DNA of 59,623 bases from Actinomycetes bacterium (GCA_021777285.1 JAJYDR010000005.1:1-59623), one strand, 5' to 3'. Shown: positions 41,095 to 50,345, counted from the first letter of the stretch. The notes: generated by a model not told the origin, from the sequence alone. Program-made: numbers and translations.

Positions 41095-42006
41095 ATGCTG
41101 CCCTCCGGTGAACAGATCGCGATTGCCCACGGCGACCAGCGCGTCGTCATCACCGAAGTCGGCGCAACCCTTCGCACCTACGTCCAAGGCGGGGTCGCCG
41201 TCGTCGAAGGGTACGCGGGCGACGAGGTCCCCGTCGGGGCGCACGGTCAGGTGCTGTACCCGTGGCCGAACCGACTGAGTGCCGAGCCCTGGACGTTCTC
41301 CGAGCGCACCGGTCGGCCGACGGTCGACATCGTGGAACAGGTGGCCGCCATACACGGTCTCGTACGGTGGCGTCCCTTTCGCGTGGAGTCGGTGAACCAG
41401 AACCGCTGTGCCCTCTCGCTCCTGCTCCACCCGACGCCGGCGTACCCGTTCGCCTCGTCCGTCGAGGTCGCCTATCACCTCGGCTCGATGGGCCTGACCG
41501 TCACGACCACCGTCAAGAACTTGGACGAGGTGCCAGTCCCCTTCGGCCTTGGTTTCCACCCCTATCTCGCCGTGACGACACCGACCATCGAGGGCTCGTC
41601 GTTGACGGTGCCCGCGCGGGCCTTCGTCGCGGTGAACGAGCGCCAGCTGCCCACCGGTGAGATCCTGCCCGTGACGAACCACGCACTGGACTTCACCGCG
41701 CCCAAGTCGCTCAACGGCCACGAGCTCGACGTCACGTACACCGAGCTGACCAGGGACGACTTCGGTATGGCGACGGTTTTGTTGCGCGACAAGGATGACG
41801 GGTGCGTCGAGCTGAGCATGGACCGTAACTTCCCCTACGTTCAGATCTACACGGGTGATTCGCTCGGGCACGGTCGCCGGCGTACGTCGGTCGCGGTGGA
41901 GCCGATGACCTGCCCGCCCGACGCGTTGCGCAGTGGCAAGGACCTCGTAGTGCTCCAGCCGGGCCAGCACTGGGCCGGGTCGTGGCGGATGCGACGCGTG
42001 TCGTGA
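41095..42006 (+). CDS. Aldose 1-epimerase (mutarotase)
   Basis: This 303-residue beta-sandwich enzyme interconverts alpha and beta anomers of aldoses. The catalytic residues are visible: His in AAIHGLVRW, His in GLGFHPYLAV, and a C-terminal Glu in SVAVEPMTCPPDAL. Upstream of ATG 41095 there is GAGAGGAATCGG, so this start is supported over longer frames. Members of this type accept galactose or glucose; the exact sugar is not decided. It overlaps the following SDR by 4 bp. A glucokinase-like gene lies far away, so direct cooperation is not indicated. Confidence 0.85.
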   Translation: MLPSGEQIAIAHGDQRVVITEVGATLRTYVQGGVAVVEGYAGDEVPVGAHGQVLYPWPNRLSAEPWTFSERTGRPTVDIVEQVAAIHGLVRWRPFRVESVNQNRCALSLLLHPTPAYPFASSVEVAYHLGSMGLTVTTTVKNLDEVPVPFGLGFHPYLAVTTPTIEGSSLTVPARAFVAVNERQLPTGEILPVTNHALDFTAPKSLNGHELDVTYTELTRDDFGMATVLLRDKDDGCVELSMDRNFPYVQIYTGDSLGHGRRRTSVAVEPMTCPPDALRSGKDLVVLQPGQHWAGSWRMRRVS

Positions 42007-42725
42007 GCGGCCGGGTCGTCCTCGTCACCGGCTCGTCGCGAGGGATCGGCGCGGCGACGGCGTTGCGGTTCGCCGCCCGGGGTGACGCCGTCGTGTTCAA
42101 TTCGGCCACCAGCGTCGAGGCCGGGCAACGGCTGGCCGCCCAGACGCCGAATTCGATCTACGTGCAGGCGTCGGTGGGTGAGCCGGGTGAGCCCGAACGA
42201 CTCGTCGCCGAGGTTCTCGAGCGCCTCGGACGCCTCGACGTGCTCGTCAACAACGCCGGCACGACCTCGGTCATCGATCATCGCGACCTCGAGGCGGCAT
42301 CACTCGAGGTGTGGCGTCGGATCTTTGAGGTGAACGTCTTTGCGACCTGGGCCATGTCGGTCGCCGCGATGGCGGCCCTTCGGGCAACCAACGGTTCGAT
42401 CGTCAACGTGAGCTCCATCGCCGGAATCCGCCAGACCGGCTCATCGATTCCCTACGCGGCGTCCAAGGCGGCGCTCAACCACCTCACGACGTTGCTCGCC
42501 AAGGTGGTGGGTCCGGAGGTTCGCGTGAACGCCGTGGCGCCGGGCCTCGTCGACACCCAGTGGACCGAGCAGTGGGACGCCATTCGTCGTCACGTGCAGA
42601 CGGTCGCGCCGCTTCGCCGAAGCGCGACGCCCGAGGACGTCGCCGGCGCCATCGAGGCGCTGGTGGACAACGTCTACGTGACTGGACAGATCCTGGCGGT
42701 GGATGGCGGCCTCACGTTGATGTAG
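42003..42725 (+). CDS. Short-chain dehydrogenase/reductase
   Basis: This 240-residue classical SDR has VLVTGSSRGIGAATALRF (TGxxxGIG), NNAGTTSVID, NVSSIAG with the catalytic Ser, PYAASKAALN with Tyr and Lys, and a C-terminal AVDGGLTLM. GTG 42003 overlaps the stop of the epimerase gene (GTGA), which supports it over GTG 41982. Sugar or steroid substrates are possible, but the pairing with aldose epimerase may suggest sugar oxidation, an inference. Its end overlaps the convergent DUF2236 gene by 14 bp. Confidence 0.88.
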   Translation: MSGRVVLVTGSSRGIGAATALRFAARGDAVVFNSATSVEAGQRLAAQTPNSIYVQASVGEPGEPERLVAEVLERLGRLDVLVNNAGTTSVIDHRDLEAASLEVWRRIFEVNVFATWAMSVAAMAALRATNGSIVNVSSIAGIRQTGSSIPYAASKAALNHLTTLLAKVVGPEVRVNAVAPGLVDTQWTEQWDAIRRHVQTVAPLRRSATPEDVAGAIEALVDNVYVTGQILAVDGGLTLM

Positions 42726-43611
42726 TGGCGGGCCGCGTGGGCGGTACCGCCAGTCGCAGCAGCGCGTTCAACGCGCGAGTGGCCCAGCGGGTCGCGGTGC
42801 GTCGCCACAGTGGCTGGGGGGCGACCCCGAGCAGTTCGCGAGCCCACCTGGGCAGGAGGTCAAGGGCGCTCGCCACGAGCAAGCGGTAGGCGGCTCGATG
42901 AACAAGCCCGCCGCCGACGCCTTCGATCAGGAAGTCGCGTGCCTCGACGCCATCGGCGCTGAGTCGCAGCTCGGGGCGAAAGGCGAGCAGCTGGCGGCGT
43001 AGTTCGGCGACGGTCGTCGGCGGCGACTCGCCGCCAAGGTCGCGTGCCACCTTGGCCATCTCGGCAACGTACCGGTCGGACTGGGTGGGCGTGAGCCGGT
43101 GCGGACCGAAGCGCCGGTAGGACTCGAGGAACAACGTGGTGCCCGCCACGTGGACCCAGGCGATCAGGTGCGGATCACTCGCTTCGTAGAGCACGCCGTC
43201 GTCAGCCACGCCGCGCACCGCCTGGTGGATGGCGTTGACCCGCTCGATCGAGGCGGCGGCCACCGCCCGCGACCCGTAGGTGGTGTCCCCGATGAAGTTG
43301 GCGGTCTGCAGGACACGGCCGAGCGTGTCTTCTCGATACCGGGAGTGCTGAGCGACACCGGCCATGGAGTACGGGTGCAGCATCTCGATGAACAGGGAGC
43401 CGATTCCTCCGATGAGCATGGCGGCGAGATCACCGTGAACGAGGCGCGCGACGCCGTCGACGGGTTGGTAGGACTCGGCCGGATCGAGGCAGGCCGGTGG
43501 GGGTTCGCGGGTCAGGCCCGCGGAACGGCGGATCGACTGGTTGGCCCACGCCCGAATTCGTCGGGGAATCGCGGCATTGGACTGGGGCACGGTCTTGACC
43601 TCCTCGGTCAC
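42712..43611 (-). CDS. DUF2236 (MpaB-like oxygenase) protein
   Basis: This 299-residue helical protein has GDLAAMLIGGIGSLFIEMLHPYSM, the VAQHSRYREDTLGRVLQT region with a His, AIHQAVRGV, and the SDPHLIAWVHVAGTTLFLESYRR signature of the MpaB / latex-clearing protein-like oxygenase family. The family includes heme enzymes that cleave alkenes in fungi and rubber-degrading actinobacteria, but most members have no known substrate. GTG 43611 is the start, 9 nt after TACACT on the minus strand. It is divergent from clpS. Confidence 0.78.
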   Translation of the reverse strand: MTEEVKTVPQSNAAIPRRIRAWANQSIRRSAGLTREPPPACLDPAESYQPVDGVARLVHGDLAAMLIGGIGSLFIEMLHPYSMAGVAQHSRYREDTLGRVLQTANFIGDTTYGSRAVAAASIERVNAIHQAVRGVADDGVLYEASDPHLIAWVHVAGTTLFLESYRRFGPHRLTPTQSDRYVAEMAKVARDLGGESPPTTVAELRRQLLAFRPELRLSADGVEARDFLIEGVGGGLVHRAAYRLLVASALDLLPRWARELLGVAPQPLWRRTATRWATRALNALLRLAVPPTRPATTST

Positions 43612-43667
43612 GCCATGTTCAGTGTACGAGCCCTTTCATTTCTCTCGACGCTCTGAGAAACTGGGTG

Positions 43668-43988
43668 ATGGCCCAAACGACTCGTCGACGAACGGCCGAC
43701 GCCGACGTCGTGACCGAATCGGAGATTTCGAGCGAGACGTCTACGGCAACGAAGCGGCCGTGGGACGTGGTCGTCTGGAACGATCCGGTGACCCCGATGA
43801 ACGTGGTGGTGGTGATCTTCAAGCGAATCTTCGGCTACTCGAATAACAAGTGCACGCAGTTGATGCTGACGGTTCATCACCGCGGGCGAGCGGTGGTCTG
43901 GACGGGGGAGCGCGAGCGGGCCGAGCGCTACTGCGTCAAGGTTCAGGTCGCGGGACTCCAGTGCACGGTGGAAGAAGCGGTGTCGTGA
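43668..43988 (+). CDS. clpS: ATP-dependent Clp protease adaptor ClpS
   Basis: This 106-residue adaptor delivers N-end-rule substrates to a Clp protease. The core reads DVVVWNDPVTPMNVVVVIFK (Asn-Asp recognition loop), KCTQLMLTVHHRGRAVVWTG (His) and ERAERYCVKVQVAGLQCTVE, all in ClpS positions. About 33 N-terminal residues form a flexible charged extension. ATG 43668 is preferred over the GTG one codon earlier. The downstream DUF2017 gene overlaps by 4 bp. No ClpA or ClpC gene is in this window; clpX and clpP are 11 kb away. Confidence 0.92.
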   Translation: MAQTTRRRTADADVVTESEISSETSTATKRPWDVVVWNDPVTPMNVVVVIFKRIFGYSNNKCTQLMLTVHHRGRAVVWTGERERAERYCVKVQVAGLQCTVEEAVS

Positions 43989-44416
43989 CGTCGCGGCTGT
44001 TCGTGCGTCGTCGCGACGGACGCATCGAAGTACGGCTGAATGAGGCCGGTCGAGACGTCGTGCGCGTCGCGGTGCGCCGGGTCGTTGCCGCGGAGCACGA
44101 TCTTGACGACGAGTGGAACGCGACGCTGAACGGACCGATCGATCCGAGCCGTGACCAGGACGACCCGCTGCTCACCCTGGCGCGCCAGCACGAAATGAAC
44201 TCGAACGCCGAGTTGGCGCTGCTCACGATTGACGAAACCTTCCTCAACGACGGGGAGGCGTGGGCGTGGCTGAGCACCTTGCAGGTCGCGCTGCGTGCGA
44301 CGGCGAGCGAGCACGGGCTCGTCAGTGACGAGCGAATGAGCGGCGCCGACGAGGCGGTGCTCACCGAGGTGAAGAACCTCCAGCTGCTCCTGTTCGCCAT
44401 CGCGGACGTGGTCTAG
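43985..44416 (+). CDS. DUF2017 family protein, ClpS-linked
   Basis: This 143-residue protein is predicted to be mostly helical, with RLFVRRRDGRIEVRLNEAGRDVVR at the N-terminus and the LLTIDETFLNDGEAWAWLSTLQVALRA block typical of DUF2017. In actinobacteria this family is normally found right after clpS, as here (GTG 43985 overlaps its stop). The exact role is unknown; a helper in Clp-mediated proteolysis is inferred from the gene order. There is no signal peptide. It is followed by a secreted-protein gene with its own -10 box. Confidence 0.85.
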   Translation: MTSRLFVRRRDGRIEVRLNEAGRDVVRVAVRRVVAAEHDLDDEWNATLNGPIDPSRDQDDPLLTLARQHEMNSNAELALLTIDETFLNDGEAWAWLSTLQVALRATASEHGLVSDERMSGADEAVLTEVKNLQLLLFAIADVV

Positions 44417-44454
44417 ACGCTGTACTGCCCGGACCGGGGCTGCGCCAGAGCCCG

Positions 44455-44460
44455 TAGGCT
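44455..44460 (+). promoter_or_regulatory. -10 box TAGGCT, leaderless type
   Basis: TAGGCT is followed by 6 nt and ATG 44467. Confidence 0.5.
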
Positions 44461-44466
44461 GTTCCA

Positions 44467-45174
44467 ATGCTCAATCGACCAACTCGGATCCTCACCGTCG
44501 CTTCACTCTCTTTGAGCGCTATTGCGCTGACACCGGCGGTATCCCAGGCTTCTACGAAAGCCTCGGTGTCGAGCGTGCTGGCGGCGGCCAAAAAGGCGAT
44601 GGTGGCCGAGAAGAGCGTGCACATCGTCGTCTCGTCCCGATCGGGCAAGACGGTCAATCACGTGACGGCAGATCTCGGCACGTCGAGCGGCCAGGAGAAC
44701 TTCGTATCGGGGACCGCGAACGTCGAGATTCGGGTCACGACGAAGAACGCGTACTTGAGTGGCAATGCCTCGGGGCTCACCAAGCTGGTGGGGCTGACGT
44801 CGGCCCAGGAGAAGAAGGTGGGGACCAAGGTCATCGTGATGAAGTCGGGCACGTCGCCGTACACGACCTTCCAGTCCAACCTCACGGTCTCGGCGTTCGC
44901 CACCTTCCTGCCGACCGCCAAGGGTGTGAAGCTCAGTACCGACAGCCACAAGAATTTCGTCCTTACCTGGACCAAGCCAGCCACCAGCACGACCTCCAAG
45001 ACCACGAGCGTCCTGACGATCTCGTCGGGCAAGAAGGCGCTCCCGATTTCAGAGGTCGTGAGCGGGACCACCGGCAGCGGCACCACTTTCTTCTCGCGCT
45101 GGGGCAAGTCCTTTACCGTCGCCGCACCGCCGCGTTCGACGCTGGTGGCTTACACGTCAGTCGTCACCGGTTGA
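44467..45174 (+). CDS. Exported protein, possible LolA/LppX-like fold
   Basis: This 235-residue protein has a signal peptide (ILTVASLSLSAIALTPAVSQA) with a cleavage after SQA. The mature sequence is rich in Ser, Thr and Lys with alternating strands (SVHIVVSSRSGKTVNHVTADL, AYLSGNASGLTKLVG). Such beta patterns occur in LppX/LolA-like lipid carriers, but no lipobox Cys is present, so it is not a lipoprotein. ATG 44467 follows a TANNNT box by 6 nt. The function is unknown. Confidence 0.55.
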   Translation: MLNRPTRILTVASLSLSAIALTPAVSQASTKASVSSVLAAAKKAMVAEKSVHIVVSSRSGKTVNHVTADLGTSSGQENFVSGTANVEIRVTTKNAYLSGNASGLTKLVGLTSAQEKKVGTKVIVMKSGTSPYTTFQSNLTVSAFATFLPTAKGVKLSTDSHKNFVLTWTKPATSTTSKTTSVLTISSGKKALPISEVVSGTTGSGTTFFSRWGKSFTVAAPPRSTLVAYTSVVTG

Positions 45175-45322
45175 GCCTCGGTGCCGAGCGGGGCGGACCG
45201 CGCGTCATCAGGCACGTCACCCGCACACGCGTCGAATGGACTTAGGACCCTACGGCGCTGTTGTGCCCGTCCATGAAACTCCACTAGATAAGCCGTAGGC
45301 GATTAGAGAAATGTGGGGGGTC

Positions 45323-47206
45323 ATGGGTTCGTACCGCGACGCGTGGGAACGCAGCATCAACAGTCCGAATGAGTTCTGGGGCGAAGCCGCGAAGGGCATC
45401 ACCTGGTACCAAGAGCCGTCGGTAGTTCTCGACGCATCCAACGCGCCGCTGTACCGCTGGTTCAGCGACGGCGTGATGAACACGTGTTACAACGCGCTGG
45501 ACCGGCACGTTGAAGCGGGCCGCGGCGCCCAGCGCGCGCTGATCTACGACAGCCCCGTCACCGGCGTCAAGCGGGTGTACACCTACGACGAACTGCTCGA
45601 CGAAGTGTCGCACTTCGCTGGTGCGCTGCAGTCGCTCAAGGTCGAAAAGGGTGATCGCGTGGTGATCTACATGCCCATGATTCCCGAGGCGCTCATCGCG
45701 ATGCTCGCGTGCGCGCGAATCGGCGCGATCCACTCGGTCGTCTTCGGCGGGTTCGCCGCCCACGAGCTCGCGATGCGAATCAACGACGCGGCGCCCAAGG
45801 TCGTCGTGTCGGCGTCGTGCGGCATCGAAGTGAATCGCGTCATCGAGTACAAGCCGCTGCTCGACGCGGCGCTCGACGAGGCGAGCCATCACCCCGACGC
45901 GTGCGTCATCGTCCAGCGTCCCCAGGCGCAGGCCTCGATGCAGGCGGGGCGTGACTTCGATTGGAACGACCTGGTGAGCGCGGCGGCCCCGGCCGCTTGC
46001 GTGCCGCTGCTCGGCACCGATCCGCTCTACATCCTCTATACCTCGGGCACGACCGGTCGTCCGAAGGGCGTCGTGCGCGACAACGGTGGTCACGCCGTGG
46101 CGCTCTCGTGGAGCATGCCGAACATCTACGACACCACGGCCGGCGAGGTCTTCTGGGCGGCGTCCGACGTCGGCTGGGTCGTCGGGCACTCCTACATCGT
46201 GTACGCGCCGTTGCTCGCGGGCGCGACGACGCTGCTCTACGAGGGCAAGCCCGTCGGCACCCCCGACGCGGGCGCCTACTGGCGCGTCATTTCCGAATGG
46301 GGCGTCAAGACGCTGTTCACCGCGCCGACGGGCTTTCGCGCCGTCAAGCGCGAAGACCCCAGCGGCTCGCTGATCGGCCAGTACGACCTGTCGGGATTCA
46401 AGTACCTCTTCCTCGCGGGCGAGCGGCTGGACCCGGAGACCTACACGTGGGCGAGCGACCGGCTGGGCGTGCCGGTCATCGACCACTGGTGGCAGACCGA
46501 AACCGGCTGGCCCGTCGCGGCGAACCTCATGGGCCTCGATCCGATGGCCGTCAAGCCCGGATCGCCGACGGTGCCCGTACCGGGGTTCAACGTGCAGATC
46601 TTCACCGAATCGGGCGATCGCGCGGCGACCGATGCCGAAGGGCTCATCCTCATCGAGCTCCCGCTGCCGCCGGGCTGCATGGCCGGCGTGTGGGGCGATG
46701 AGCAGAAGTTCTTTGACACGTACCTGCGCCACACCCCGGGCTACTACCTGACCGGCGACGGGGGCCACTTCGACCAAGACGGGTACCTGTTCGTGATGGG
46801 CCGCGTCGACGACGTCATCAACGTGGCGGGCCACCGGCTCTCGACGGGTGAGATCGAGGAGATCATCGCGTCGCATCCCGACGTGGCCGAGTGCGCCGTC
46901 ATTGGCGTCGCCGACGCGCTCAAGGGACAGATCCCGCGGGGACTCGCGGTCCTAAAGGCCGGGGTCCAGCGCGACCACGATGAGATCGCCGCCGAGCTGG
47001 TCCAGCAGGTTCGCAATCAGCTCGGGGCGGTCGCCAGTCTCCGACAGGTCGACATCGTGGACGCCCTGCCCAAGACCCGCTCGGGCAAGGTGCTTCGCAA
47101 GTCGATGCGGGCCATCGCCGACGGCGTGGACATGCCCGTCCCGTCGACGATCGACAACCCCGCGACCCTCGACGCGCTGCGTCCGATCCTTCGACCCGCG
47201 GACTAG
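45323..47206 (+). CDS. prpE: Propionyl-CoA synthetase
   Basis: This 627-residue AMP-forming ligase activates propionate (and probably acetate) to its CoA ester. ILYTSGTTGRPKGVVRDNGG with the RDNGG following the P-loop, WAASDVGWVVGHSYIVYAPL and KTLFTAPTGFRAVKREDP are characteristic of PrpE, and PKTRSGKVLRKSMR contains the acetylatable Lys. GGGGGG (45315-45320) near ATG 45323 supports this start over ATG 45311. A PrpF-family isomerase is in the window but far. Acetyl-CoA synthetase is a close alternative, but the motifs favour PrpE. Confidence 0.88.
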   Translation: MGSYRDAWERSINSPNEFWGEAAKGITWYQEPSVVLDASNAPLYRWFSDGVMNTCYNALDRHVEAGRGAQRALIYDSPVTGVKRVYTYDELLDEVSHFAGALQSLKVEKGDRVVIYMPMIPEALIAMLACARIGAIHSVVFGGFAAHELAMRINDAAPKVVVSASCGIEVNRVIEYKPLLDAALDEASHHPDACVIVQRPQAQASMQAGRDFDWNDLVSAAAPAACVPLLGTDPLYILYTSGTTGRPKGVVRDNGGHAVALSWSMPNIYDTTAGEVFWAASDVGWVVGHSYIVYAPLLAGATTLLYEGKPVGTPDAGAYWRVISEWGVKTLFTAPTGFRAVKREDPSGSLIGQYDLSGFKYLFLAGERLDPETYTWASDRLGVPVIDHWWQTETGWPVAANLMGLDPMAVKPGSPTVPVPGFNVQIFTESGDRAATDAEGLILIELPLPPGCMAGVWGDEQKFFDTYLRHTPGYYLTGDGGHFDQDGYLFVMGRVDDVINVAGHRLSTGEIEEIIASHPDVAECAVIGVADALKGQIPRGLAVLKAGVQRDHDEIAAELVQQVRNQLGAVASLRQVDIVDALPKTRSGKVLRKSMRAIADGVDMPVPSTIDNPATLDALRPILRPAD

Positions 47207-47895
47207 TCCTCGGGCAGACCGTACCGGGAGAATCGGGCCCGTTCGGTAAAACCAGTGTCGCGGTAGAGGCGCTGGGCGACGTGGTTGGTGTGCGCCACGC
47301 CCAGGCCGAGCCACTCCACGCCTCGCGCGTGGGCGGCGCTCACGACCCCGCGCATCACGCGCCGCGCGACGCCGCGCCCGCGATACTCGCTGGCCGTGGC
47401 GACCGAGGACACGACGTAGTACCCCGATCGCCACTGGGTGAGGGCCGCGACGCCGCACAGGGTCGTGTCGTCATAGACGCCGTACCACGTCACGTTCGAC
47501 TCCGATCCGGGCCAAACAGATGACCGCGGGGCGTCGCGCTCGAGTAACGCGGTGATCGCCGGTGCGTCAGTCACCACGGCGACCTCGGCCCTGAGCGGCT
47601 CAGTCCGGCGGGTGTAGAAGTCCCACGTGCTGCGCAGCCGCAGCTCCTCGACGCGGTCCCCGTGCGTCGAATCCACGATGAGACAGGTTCGCCACGGGGG
47701 GAGTGGGCCCGCAGCCGGTCCGGCACTGATGCCAAAGCCCTCCTCGCGTTCGATGGTCAGCCAGATCGTGTCGTCGTCGCGCTTGGCACCTCCGAAGCGC
47801 TCAGGGACGGTGAAGAAATGGAACGGACTTGCCTCGCCGTAGAGCGACGTCGCCCACGACAGGGCGTGGACGGGATTTTCGGTGGTTTCGAACAC
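47203..47895 (-). CDS. GNAT-family N-acetyltransferase
   Basis: This 230-residue protein has a C-terminal GNAT domain (residues about 95-230). The acetyl-CoA loop is SSVATASEYRGRGVARRVM (RGxGVA), and HTNHVAQRLYRDTGF is the usual end. The N-terminal half is divergent, without clear motifs. GTG 47895 lies 6 nt after TAGCAT on the minus strand, a good leaderless signal. Its end overlaps prpE by 4 bp in a convergent way. PrpE-type ligases are often controlled by acetylation, so a link to the acyl-CoA synthetase is possible but unproven. Confidence 0.82.
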   Translation of the reverse strand: MFETTENPVHALSWATSLYGEASPFHFFTVPERFGGAKRDDDTIWLTIEREEGFGISAGPAAGPLPPWRTCLIVDSTHGDRVEELRLRSTWDFYTRRTEPLRAEVAVVTDAPAITALLERDAPRSSVWPGSESNVTWYGVYDDTTLCGVAALTQWRSGYYVVSSVATASEYRGRGVARRVMRGVVSAAHARGVEWLGLGVAHTNHVAQRLYRDTGFTERARFSRYGLPED

Positions 47896-47901
47896 GACGT
47901 G

Positions 47902-47907
47902 ATGCTA
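47902..47907 (-). promoter_or_regulatory. -10 box TAGCAT, leaderless type
   Basis: On the minus strand TAGCAT is followed by 6 nt and GTG 47895. Confidence 0.5.
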
Positions 47908-48025
47908 CGGGCGGCACCGCGATGCCCCGCGGTACCCGGTGTGTCGGCGTCGTGGTTGGAGTCGCACTCGGCGAAACCGATATCGTGAGGAATCGAGACG
48001 CCCAGGGGGCGTGGGTGGAGGAGTC

Positions 48026-48796
48026 ATGGCGACGGGTCGGCTGGAAGGCAAAGTAGCGATCATCACCGGTGCGGCGAGTGGCATCGGACTCGCAACCGCG
48101 AAGCGGTTCGCCGCCGAAGGCGCCAAGGTCGTGGTGGCGGACCTGGCCGACGAGGCGGGTTCGGCGCTCGCCGAGGCGATCGGTGGCACCTACGTGCACG
48201 TCGACGTCGCCGACGAGGCGAGCGTCCAGGCGATGTACGCCCGCGTCGTCGAGGTCTACGGCGGCCTGGACGTGTTATTCAACAACGCGGGTATCTCGCC
48301 CGCGGACGACGACTCGATCCTCACCACCGGCCTCGACGCCTGGCGACGGGTCCAGGACGTGAACCTCACGTCGGTGTACCTGGGCTGCAAATACGGCATC
48401 CCGCTCATGCTCGAACGAGGGGGCGGTTCGATCATCAACACCGCGTCCTTCGTCGCGCTGGTGGGCTCGGCCACGTCCCAGGTCTCCTACACGGCCTCCA
48501 AGGGCGGGGTGCTGTCGATGAGTCGCGAACTCGGGGTCCAGTTCGCCCGACAGGGGATCCGCGTCAACGCCCTCTGCCCGGGACCCGTCAACACGCCGCT
48601 GCTGCGTGAGCTCTTCGCGAAGGATCCCGAGCGAGCCGCGCGGCGCCTCGTGCACGTGCCCATGGGGCGCTTTGCGGAACCCGAGGAGATCGCCAGTGCG
48701 GTGCTCTTCCTCGCGAGCGACGACGCGTCGTTCATCACGTCCTCAACGTTCCTCGTCGACGGCGGGATCGGCGCCGCGTACGTGACGCCGCTCTAG
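48026..48796 (+). CDS. Short-chain dehydrogenase/reductase
   Basis: This 256-residue classical SDR has VAIITGAASGIGLATAKRF (TGxxxGIG), NNAGISPADDD, NTASFVALVGSATSQVSY and YTASKGG (Ser, Tyr, Lys), and a C-terminal TFLVDGGIGAAYV. A GGAGGAG ribosome site ahead of ATG 48026 is strong. TATCGT at 47980 may be a -10. It overlaps the convergent cysteine-synthase-like gene by 4 bp. The substrate is an alcohol or ketone that cannot be named. Confidence 0.88.
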   Translation: MATGRLEGKVAIITGAASGIGLATAKRFAAEGAKVVVADLADEAGSALAEAIGGTYVHVDVADEASVQAMYARVVEVYGGLDVLFNNAGISPADDDSILTTGLDAWRRVQDVNLTSVYLGCKYGIPLMLERGGGSIINTASFVALVGSATSQVSYTASKGGVLSMSRELGVQFARQGIRVNALCPGPVNTPLLRELFAKDPERAARRLVHVPMGRFAEPEEIASAVLFLASDDASFITSSTFLVDGGIGAAYVTPL

Positions 48797-49719
48797 GACG
48801 CGGCGGTCGCGGTACCGGCCGCGAAGTACTCACTCAGATACTTCTCGCCCTCGTCGGGGAAGATGGTCACGACCGTCGCGCTCGACGGCAGCTCGCTGAG
48901 CACCTGGCGAGCGGCGACGAGGTTCGCGCCCGAACTCGGCCCGATCAGCACGCCGTGCTCGCGCGCCAACCGGCGCATCTCGGCGACGGCGTCATCGCTG
49001 TCGACGGCGATGATCCGATCGACGAGAGACGAGTTTCGTTGGTAGATCGGCGGCACGAAGCCGTCCGAGATTCCCTCGATGCGGTGCAGCGCGATATCGC
49101 CGCAAACGATTGTGCACGATTCGGAGGGTTCGAGCGCCACGATGAGCGCTGACGGGTTGACCGCTCGGAATGCCTGGCCAACCCCGATGAGCGTGCCGCC
49201 GGTGCCCACGCCCATGATGAAGGCGTCGGGCGTGCGGCCATCGGGCAGCTGGGCGATGATCTCGGGGCCGAGCCAGGTTCGGTTTTCCTCGATGTTCCAC
49301 TCGTTGGAGAACTGATGCGGCGCGAAGTAGCCGGGCAGCTTGCCGAGCCGATCGGCCTCCTCGAGGGCATCGTTCACGTGGAAGGTTCCGATAGTGCGCA
49401 GCTCGGCGCCGAAGGCCGTCGAGATAGCGGCCCGCTCGGAACTCAACCCTTCGGGCATGACCACGAGCATGCGGTACCCCTTCACCGCGGCGACCATGCT
49501 CATGGCGTTGCCGGTGTTGCCACTGGAGGCCTCCACGATCGTGTCGCCGGGGTGCAGGATACCTTCGCGCTCGGCTCGATCGATGATGTAGTGGGCCATC
49601 CGGGCCTTGATTGACCCGGAGGGATTGAGGTATTCGAGTTTGATGTAGACGCCGTCGATGACGATCAGTGGCGTCGCGCCAATGGCGTCGAGCACCGTGC
49701 CTGCGCGATCTCTAGTCAT
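48793..49719 (-). CDS. Cysteine synthase-family PLP enzyme
   Basis: This 308-residue fold-type II enzyme binds pyridoxal phosphate via Lys in NPSGSIKARMAHYIIDRA. The Asn loop EASSGNTGNAMS and phosphate loop GVGTGGTLIGVGQAF match O-acetylserine sulfhydrylase and cystathionine beta-synthase cores. The enzyme forms cysteine from O-acetylserine or another acceptor, most likely with sulfide or homocysteine. The GCAAGGAGTG ribosome site lies before ATG 49719. No cysE or CBS domain is nearby. Specificity is not decided. Confidence 0.85.
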   Translation of the reverse strand: MTRDRAGTVLDAIGATPLIVIDGVYIKLEYLNPSGSIKARMAHYIIDRAEREGILHPGDTIVEASSGNTGNAMSMVAAVKGYRMLVVMPEGLSSERAAISTAFGAELRTIGTFHVNDALEEADRLGKLPGYFAPHQFSNEWNIEENRTWLGPEIIAQLPDGRTPDAFIMGVGTGGTLIGVGQAFRAVNPSALIVALEPSESCTIVCGDIALHRIEGISDGFVPPIYQRNSSLVDRIIAVDSDDAVAEMRRLAREHGVLIGPSSGANLVAARQVLSELPSSATVVTIFPDEGEKYLSEYFAAGTATAAS

Positions 49720-49838
49720 GTCACTCCTTGCCTTGCCCCAATTATGGCGTCGGGAATGCGCCGACGTGGTCCCGCGAGTCTCGAGGTCCGCGATGGCGGC
49801 GAGGGTCGTGCGTGCCGCCCGTTGGCGATGGGGACCGG

Positions 49839-49844
49839 TACACT
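49839..49844 (+). promoter_or_regulatory. -10 box TACACT, leaderless type
   Basis: TACACT is followed by 6 nt and GTG 49851. Confidence 0.5.
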
Positions 49845-49850
49845 CACCGC

Positions 49851-50345
49851 GTGCTGAGACTGGAACGCCTGCGCAGTGATCACGCCGACGCCGTTCTCGC
49901 CTTTGAGACCGCGAACCGGGCCTTTTTCAGCGAGTCGATCTCCGACCGCGGAGACGACTACTTCGAGCGCTTCGCCGCGCACCATCGGGCGAGCCTGGAC
50001 GAGCAGGAGACGGGTGTCTGCGCCTACTTCGTGCTGGTCGACGACGATGGCGCGGTACTCGGCCGCTTCAACCTCTACGAAATCGGCCATGGCACGGCCG
50101 AGGTCGGCTACCGAGTCGCGCAATCGGTCTCGGGGCGAGGGGTGGCCACAGAAGCGCTGGGACGGCTCTGCGAGCTCGCGCGGACGCGCTTGTCGCTTCG
50201 CACGCTCAGCGCTCGAACGAGTGGCGAGAACATCGCCTCCCAGCGCGTGCTGGAGAAGTGCGGCTTCCTCGCCGTCGGAGAGGCCGAGGTCGGCGGTCGA
50301 CCTGGGCGCACCTATCACGTCGTCTTGGAGCCGTCCGGCGACTGA
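49851..50345 (+). CDS. RimJ/RimL-like GNAT acetyltransferase
   Basis: This 164-residue GNAT starts LRLERLRSDHADAVLAFE, as in RimJ-like N-acetyltransferases. It has a substrate strand (GRFNLYEIGHGTAEVGYRV), the acetyl-CoA loop in SGRGVATEALGRL and ARTSGENIASQRVLEKCGF at the end. A possible target is a ribosomal protein or an amino sugar; no motif separates these. GTG 49851 fits the TANNNT-N6 rule. It is a single gene between the cysteine synthase-like gene and a tRNA. Confidence 0.85.
   Translation: MLRLERLRSDHADAVLAFETANRAFFSESISDRGDDYFERFAAHHRASLDEQETGVCAYFVLVDDDGAVLGRFNLYEIGHGTAEVGYRVAQSVSGRGVATEALGRLCELARTRLSLRTLSARTSGENIASQRVLEKCGFLAVGEAEVGGRPGRTYHVVLEPSGD

Noticed and set aside
45284..46876. 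Open frame of 530 codons antisense to prpE
   Set aside because: Antisense shadow; its residues are a reflection of prpE codons (many R, H, D, V) with no domain.
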